This document shows positions 61,201 through 64,000 of a stretch of 64,000 nucleotides of DNA, one piece after another (the first letter of the stretch is position 1; the number at the start of each line of letters is the position of its first letter). Under the pieces are notes generated by a model, which was not told the DNA's origin, made no database searches, and saw only the letters and a program-made list of their open reading frames with translations. The translations under genes were made by a program, and so were the position numbers. Source of the DNA: Elgaria multicarinata webbii (lineage: Eukaryota; Chordata; Lepidosauria; Squamata; Anguidae); NCBI RefSeq assembly GCF_023053635.1, contig NC_086175.1, forward strand, positions 121,222,740 to 121,286,739, read 5' to 3'.

Positions 61201-63578
61201 CGTGTAGATGGCTGGGGCGATTTCGAGTCAATCAGCAAAGCTTTCTGACGCCCAATTGTCTGAAAATAGCAATAAATAGTCTCACACACACATTAGGTAG
61301 CTGAAGAAGAACACTTGTGGGGAAACCAAGAGTGGATTTATGGGTGAAAGGACTGGTGAGCTTGGTTCTGCTACTGATCATAAATGTCCAGGTTGAGCAT
61401 GGGATCAGAGGCGCCCCATTCCTTGATTTTGCATCCATGCAACTGAGCCACAATTTTACACCTTGTTCAGGCAGGTGAACCTCAGGGTACTAGTAAACTG
61501 TAGATCCTGCGAGCCTGAAGTCTGCCCACCCTGGATCTAGTTCAGCAGCCTTTTTCCAACAGCGGGCCACCAGCCAGACAATTCTGGGGCCTAATCTACA
61601 CCAAGCAGGATATTGCACTATGAAAGGGGTATATAAAAGGGCAGGAGCCACAAGACTGCTTTATAGTGGTACTGAAGTGCGCTGACAACTGTTGGGGCCC
61701 ATTGACACAGACCATATACCGCTTTCATAGTGTTTTTAAAGTGCAATATCCTGCTTGGTGTGGCTCCTGTCTTTTATATACCGCTTCCATACCACTTCCA
61801 CGGTGCTATTTTCCTGCTTGGTGTAGGTGAGGCCTGGGAAGCCCATAAGTAGGGCAACAAGCCCCTCACCTGTTGCTTAACTCTCTTGCCATCACAAGTC
61901 GACTTGACTACATCCCATACCCACGTACCTGGGAATGAGCGCCAGGACTGCCCTGTTTGAAGTCCCCCACACACTGTGAAACAGGGATGGGCAACTTGTG
62001 GCCCTCCAGAAGCTTGGGTTTGCCACTTCCATAATCCCTCACCATTGGCTCTGCTGCCTAATGCCGATGGGAGTTGTAGTCCAAAACACCTGGAGGGCCA
62101 CAAGCTGCCCACCCCAGTCGTAACAGGACGAGGGCTAAACGACTAGAAGAATTCTCAGCCTCCACGATGAATCCAAACCTGACCCCAGATGCTGAAGGAA
62201 CAGGGACTCACTTCTGCAAGGGATTGCATCGCTGTAAGCCTGGCATATTCTTTCTCCAGCAGATCCAGCCTCTCCAGTTTAGATTTCACGTGGGACTGGT
62301 CGAGGATCCTCTCTTTTTCTAACGTGGCCTGGGACGAGACGGGAGAAAAGCAAAACTCTTTGTAGCACAGAGGGAGAAAAGTAATGATGGTAAGAGCTTT
62401 GCCTGCTGAATGATGGCCCCGCCTCCTTTGCTGTTGGCTCCACCCCTTTTTGTCTTCAGCCCCACCCATCACTGGAATGCAGCCCCCCCCCCCCCCGAGA
62501 GCTTCTCCAAAAGGGAATTCAGCCCCGGGCTGGAAGAGGTTCTGCACTCTCCCATAAGTTGACATAAAGCAGATATGTTACAGTTCTTGGCAAATCATGT
62601 GAGATACTGGTTCCCCTCCATTCAGCACTGGTTAGGCCTCATCTTGAGTATTGCGTCCAGTTCTGGGCTCCACACTTCAAGAAGGAAGCAGACAAGCTGG
62701 AGCATGTTCAGAGGAGGGCAATGAGGATGATCAGGGGTCTGGAAACAAAGCCCTATGAGGAGAGACTGAAAGAACTGGGCATGTTTAGCCTGGAGAAGAG
62801 AAGGCTGAGGGGAGACACGATAGCACTCTTGAAATACTTGAAAGGTTGTCACACAGAGGAGGGCCAGGATCTCTTCTCGATTATCCCAGAGTGCAGGACA
62901 TGGAATAATGGGCTCAAGTTACAGGAAGCCAGATTCCGGTTGGACATCAGGAAAAACCTCCTGACTGTTAGAGCAATACAACAATGGAACCCATGACTAG
63001 GGAAGTTGTGGGCTCTTCCACACTAGAGGCCTTCAAGAGGCAGCTGGACAACCACCTGTCAGGTATGCTTTAAGGTGGATTCCTGCAAGAGCAGGGGGTT
63101 GAACTCAATGGCCCTTTCAACTCTACTATTCCATGATTATATGAATGTTTTTATGATCTCAAGAACTTTTTTTATTAATCTTTTCTCTTTTTATTGTGAA
63201 TTTAACAAAACAAAACGAAACAAAACAAATTGTGAAAAGAAAAATGAAAAATAACAGGAAACTACATGCACAGAAATATCAATATTCGATTAAGTACAAC
63301 GTTCTTTGAAAAATGGCAGGGGAAGATTATGCATAAATTTCAAGAAATTAGACCAAATACGCATATTATCTCCAGATCTGGACGAAACCATTCAGCCCCA
63401 AGAGTCCTCCTAGCTTGCCAGCGTGAACAAGGCAAATGACACCAAAGCTGTCTTACCTGTTTCTCTAAGACGGTCGTCTTTTCGAGTTCCGCCTGTGCTA
63501 TCATCTGCTTCATGTACTCCAGCTGCTTTTCCAGGAGGCCGCACCGCGTCTCGGCCCCCACCAGCTGAGACGCCAACT
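50144..63578 (-). CDS. CEP57: Centrosomal protein of 57 kDa, 3' part of the gene (last eight coding exons)
   Basis: Centrosome and pericentriolar protein that organises microtubules and spindle poles; also called translokin for its role in FGF2 traffic, and mutated in mosaic variegated aneuploidy. Exons in transcript order: 63578-63457, 62328-62212, 59707-59630, 58346-58233, 57297-57217, 55760-55537, 51438-51294, 50362-50144. They total 1100 nt (about 365 residues plus stop), matching the human protein from about residue 133 to its C-terminus at 500. The front is the centrosome-targeting coiled coil; the rear is the microtubule-binding domain with [10 protein letters not shown] and a Lys-rich stretch. 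All borders are AG/GT and phases agree. The first exons lie to the right of the window. The neighbour MTMR2 supports CEP57 rather than the paralogue CEP57L1. Confidence 0.95.
50482..50800. mobile_element. Non-autonomous hAT-type element, shorter copy
   Basis: TAGGGTGGCCATAGGAAAAG to TTCATATGGTCACCCTA, with CTTTAAC on both sides. Same family as 18275-18670; lies in the last CEP57 intron. Confidence 0.75.
50845..51130 (-). repeat. CR1-like LINE fragment joined to a dispersed repeat
   Basis: 50845-50976 is the reverse of 183-300 (CTTAGCCTCCTTTTTTCCAA); 50977-51130 matches 13300-13460 (GAGCCAGAAGGGAGCCCACG). Confidence 0.55.
51294..51438 (-). CDS. CEP57: CEP57 coding exon, coiled coil near C-terminus
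   Basis: Completes the split Phe codon, then [40 protein letters not shown] and QRHRAR. 48 codons plus one base; donor CGG|gtgagt. Confidence 0.96.
51895..52215. repeat. Two tandem units of about 120 bases with (ATT)n spacers
   Basis: TTTCTTTCTCCCTCATGGCG... at 51913 and TTTCTTTCTCGCCCATGGCG... at 52098 begin two diverged copies that share CTTTGCCAAGTCATACTGTC and TTTCCTGACAATTGAGCATG. Each is preceded by an (ATT)n run (51895-51913; 52055-52097). Unknown family. Confidence 0.65.
52290..52578 (-). repeat. tRNA-derived SINE with long ATT/ACT tail
   Basis: ATT/ACT tail at 52290-52360, TTGTATCCTGCCTTTTTCCT, TGGCCGAGTGGGGACCTGGC and CACCACACCACACTGG. Full length on the - strand. Confidence 0.75.
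53142..53224. repeat. Short palindromic MITE, AAGTAAGTCCCATTG family
   Basis: TGTGATCCTAAGCACTTTCC and AACAGGCATAGGATTGCGA as ends, AGTCAGTCCCATTAAA in the middle. Confidence 0.55.
53443..53582. repeat. Fold-back MITE, related to 30053-30192
   Basis: GGTTGGATCCAGACTTAGCC on the left and TTTGGATCTCACTGGATTCC on the right; CTTAAGTCCCCATTGATTTC centre. Confidence 0.65.
53650..54398. mobile_element. Non-autonomous DNA transposon with ACCGTATTTCTTCGAT ends
   Basis: Ends TACCGTATTTCTTCGATTGT and TCGAATCGAAGAAATACGGT are inverted. Subterminal TAAGACGCCATCGATTCTAA and CGATTCTAAGACGCACTCCA repeat the motif. The centre (53860-54190) is GC-rich. Long - strand frames in the centre lack any known domain. 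Superfamily not assigned. Confidence 0.65.
54750..55264 (+). repeat. L2-like LINE 3' end with (ATT)n tail
   Basis: [20 protein letters not shown], then [37 protein letters not shown]-like text follows in another frame. Tail GGGGGAGGCGGGTAAC then (ATAA)n/(ATT)n at 55218-55264. Preceded by a dispersed repeat at 54505-54745. Confidence 0.75.
55537..55760 (-). CDS. CEP57: CEP57 coding exon, microtubule-binding domain
   Basis: Encodes [20 protein letters not shown], then [13 protein letters not shown] and [17 protein letters not shown]. It ends inside a Phe codon (TT|gtgagt). The exon is rich in CpG compared with its intron surroundings. Confidence 0.96.
55915..57055. repeat. hAT-like non-autonomous element split by L1
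   Basis: CCAGGGGTAGGCGTTGTGCC on the left and GGTTTGCCTGCTCCTGACCT on the right form inverted hAT-type ends (CAGGGGTAGGC). Internal GCCATTTTGTGGTGGTGCCC also occurs at 4427. The middle is displaced by L1 (56108-56631) and a CR1/SINE-type fragment (56719-56890). Confidence 0.5.
56108..56631 (-). mobile_element. L1 LINE 3' fragment with 16-bp target duplication
   Basis: Flanked by identical CCCCTGAGTGACTTTG (56092-56107 and 56632-56647). On the - strand, [20 protein letters not shown], then [20 protein letters not shown] and [13 protein letters not shown], the ORF2 C-terminus of L1, then an AT-rich 3' UTR and a poly(A)-like end next to the left duplication. 5'-truncated, one open frame. Confidence 0.85.
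57217..57297 (-). CDS. CEP57: CEP57 coding exon, QPHYRL motif
   Basis: 27 codons, with [18 protein letters not shown], a highly conserved signature at the start of the microtubule-binding domain. Acceptor ctcccctttag, donor AAG|gtaagg. Confidence 0.96.
57768..57905. repeat. Fold-back MITE, ACTACAACTCCCAG family
   Basis: CGCCTTCCCCCTTATGGTGC on the left and GGCACCAAGCTGACGAAGGC on the right; TACTGCAACTCCCATTATCC inside. Confidence 0.6.
58233..58346 (-). CDS. CEP57: CEP57 coding exon with poly-lysine
   Basis: 38 codons starting [20 protein letters not shown] and ending [14 protein letters not shown]. This is the linker between the coiled coil and the microtubule-binding domain and diverges from mammals except for the lysine run. 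Acceptor ttggcag, donor AAG|gtaaat. Confidence 0.93.
58785..58980. repeat. Fold-back MITE plus a second partial arm
   Basis: CCCACCCAGATGTGCTGAAC and GTTGTAGTCCACACACCTGG pair up; a further arm-like TGTAGTCCAGCACATCTAGA follows at 58937. Confidence 0.6.
59630..59707 (-). CDS. CEP57: CEP57 coding exon, coiled coil part 3
   Basis: 26 codons, [20 protein letters not shown] and onward to KAAE. It begins with a run of seven A right after the acceptor ttag, a place where slippage errors could fake a frameshift. Confidence 0.94.
59999..60042. repeat. Small inverted repeat
   Basis: TTGCTAGATGGGCA and TGCCCATCTAGCAA, 14-base exact arms around a short loop. Confidence 0.8.
60573..60665. repeat. Short palindromic MITE, AAGTAAGTCCCATTG family
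   Basis: AACTCCCATTGAAGTCAATG and GGACTTACTTCTGTGTAGAC, one of the cleaner copies. Confidence 0.65.
61583..61840. repeat. Fold-back MITE, ACACCAAGCAGGATATTGCA family
   Basis: GGCCTAATCTACACCAAGCA on the left, GTGCAATATCCTGCTTGGTG internally and CCTGCTTGGTGTAGGTGAGG at the right end: two nested inverted partners for one left arm. Confidence 0.7.
61985..62125. repeat. Fold-back MITE, hAT-like ends
   Basis: CAGGGATGGGCAACTTGTGG and CCACAAGCTGCCCACCCCAG are near-exact complements; GAGTTGTAGTCCAAAACACC inside. Confidence 0.7.
62212..62328 (-). CDS. CEP57: CEP57 coding exon, coiled coil part 2
   Basis: 39 codons, with [20 protein letters not shown] readable and ending SLAE. Acceptor gtcccag, donor GAA|gtgagt. 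Confidence 0.95.
62610..63150 (+). repeat. CR1-like LINE 3' end
   Basis: [20 protein letters not shown], then [20 protein letters not shown] in the 62721-62996 frame; 3' UTR GGAAGTTGTGGGCTCTTCCA to AACTCTACTATTCCATGATT. A second CR1-like subfamily, in the CEP57 intron. Confidence 0.8.
63165..63400 (-). repeat. L1-like 3' UTR/tail fragment
   Basis: T-rich left end, then AACAAAACAAAACGAAACAA and AT-rich DNA like the 3' UTR of the L1 at 56108. No coding match. Confidence 0.35.
63457..63578 (-). CDS. CEP57: CEP57 coding exon, coiled coil part 1
   Basis: Encodes [20 protein letters not shown] and continues to TVLEKQ; the first codon is split with the missing upstream exon. Heptad-like coiled coil. 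Donor CAG|gtaaga, acceptor gccttcag. Confidence 0.95.
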
Positions 63579-63654
63579 CTGAAGGCAACACACAGGAAGA
63601 GGACGTTAGCGGGTAGCCTGGCCAATTCCCAATCACTATAGGAAAAAGAGGCAA

Positions 63655-64000
63655 CTAACTCTGGCGCTATGAAATGTCAAAAAGGTTTCTTTATTTTTCT
63701 ATACGAAATATAAAACTGTTCTAAAAACTTAAAACCAAACTTGTACAACGCTCAACGTTTCGGATCTTGTGGATCCTTCGTCAGGAGCTGTACAACGAAA
63801 TGAATTACTTTTCTAAGTAACTATACATTCGAAACCTTACAGATTTATTTATTTTTACAAGACCAAAGCCGTGTTCATTCTGTCTCCATCAGCAAACCGT
63901 TTGACTGCTGACGGAGACAGAATGAACACAACTGCGATCTTGTAAAAAAATATCTATAAGGTTTCGAATGTATAGTTACTTAGAAAAGTAATTCATTTTG
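63655..64000 (-). mobile_element. Ribozyme-like fold-back element, cut by the window edge
   Basis: An inverted repeat centred near 63898: left arm 63799-63893, right arm 63905-64000 and beyond (AAGTAACTATACATTCGAAA on the left, and its complement on the right). Outside the left arm, on the - strand, sits CTGACGA, an AGGATCC-ACAA-GATCC hairpin, GAAAC, then GTTGAGCG, the clearest hammerhead-like core in the window. AATAAA follows at about 63690. Sister of 10585-11031. Confidence 0.6.

Noticed and set aside
50144-63578. CEP57L1 instead of CEP57
   Set aside because: The LCNDR and QPHYRL regions occur in both paralogues, but the neighbour MTMR2 and the tail-to-tail order match the CEP57 locus.

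Overview
The window is vertebrate nuclear DNA, most likely from a squamate reptile (lizard or snake). This rests on two conserved, intron-rich genes and on the repeat mix: RTE/BovB, L1, L2-like and CR1-like LINEs, tRNA-derived SINEs with a Sauria-like head, hAT-type and other fold-back elements, and many short palindromic MITEs. I cannot name the species.

Genes. (1) MTMR2, a myotubularin lipid phosphatase, lies on the + strand from the start codon at 1889 to the stop at 41959. All 15 coding exons were placed by matching the known vertebrate protein. They sum to 1938 nt (645 residues plus stop), every junction has AG/GT borders and a consistent phase, and the catalytic CSDGWDR loop is intact in exon 11. 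(2) CEP57, a centrosomal coiled-coil and microtubule-binding protein, lies on the - strand. Its last eight coding exons run from 63578 down to the stop at 50144. The first exons lie beyond the right edge. The two genes are tail to tail, as in human 11q21, but here about 8.2 kb of repeat-rich DNA separates their stop codons.

Layout. 1-1500: LINE 3' end and unassigned upstream DNA. 1505-1888: GC-rich MTMR2 promoter/5' leader. 1975-41797: MTMR2 introns, loaded with SINEs, LINEs and fold-back elements, several nested in one another (8.1-9.8 kb, 11.2-12.7 kb, 27.8-28.7 kb, 30.6-31.2 kb, 33.0-34.2 kb). 41960-50143: intergenic tails with two clear fold-back elements. 50144-63578: CEP57 3' half. 63.65-64 kb: a large palindrome cut by the window edge.

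The most unusual signal is a set of fold-back elements (10585-11031, about 45580-45720, 63655-64000). They share a CTGANGA-stem-GAAA-like core resembling a hammerhead ribozyme. The first is flanked by a perfect 15-bp duplication, and a fourth palindrome (42486-42795) also has a 15-bp duplication. Long duplications suggest insertion by target-primed reverse transcription, and the core suggests Penelope-like elements. Family names for repeats come from recognition of translated motifs and ends, not from a database search.
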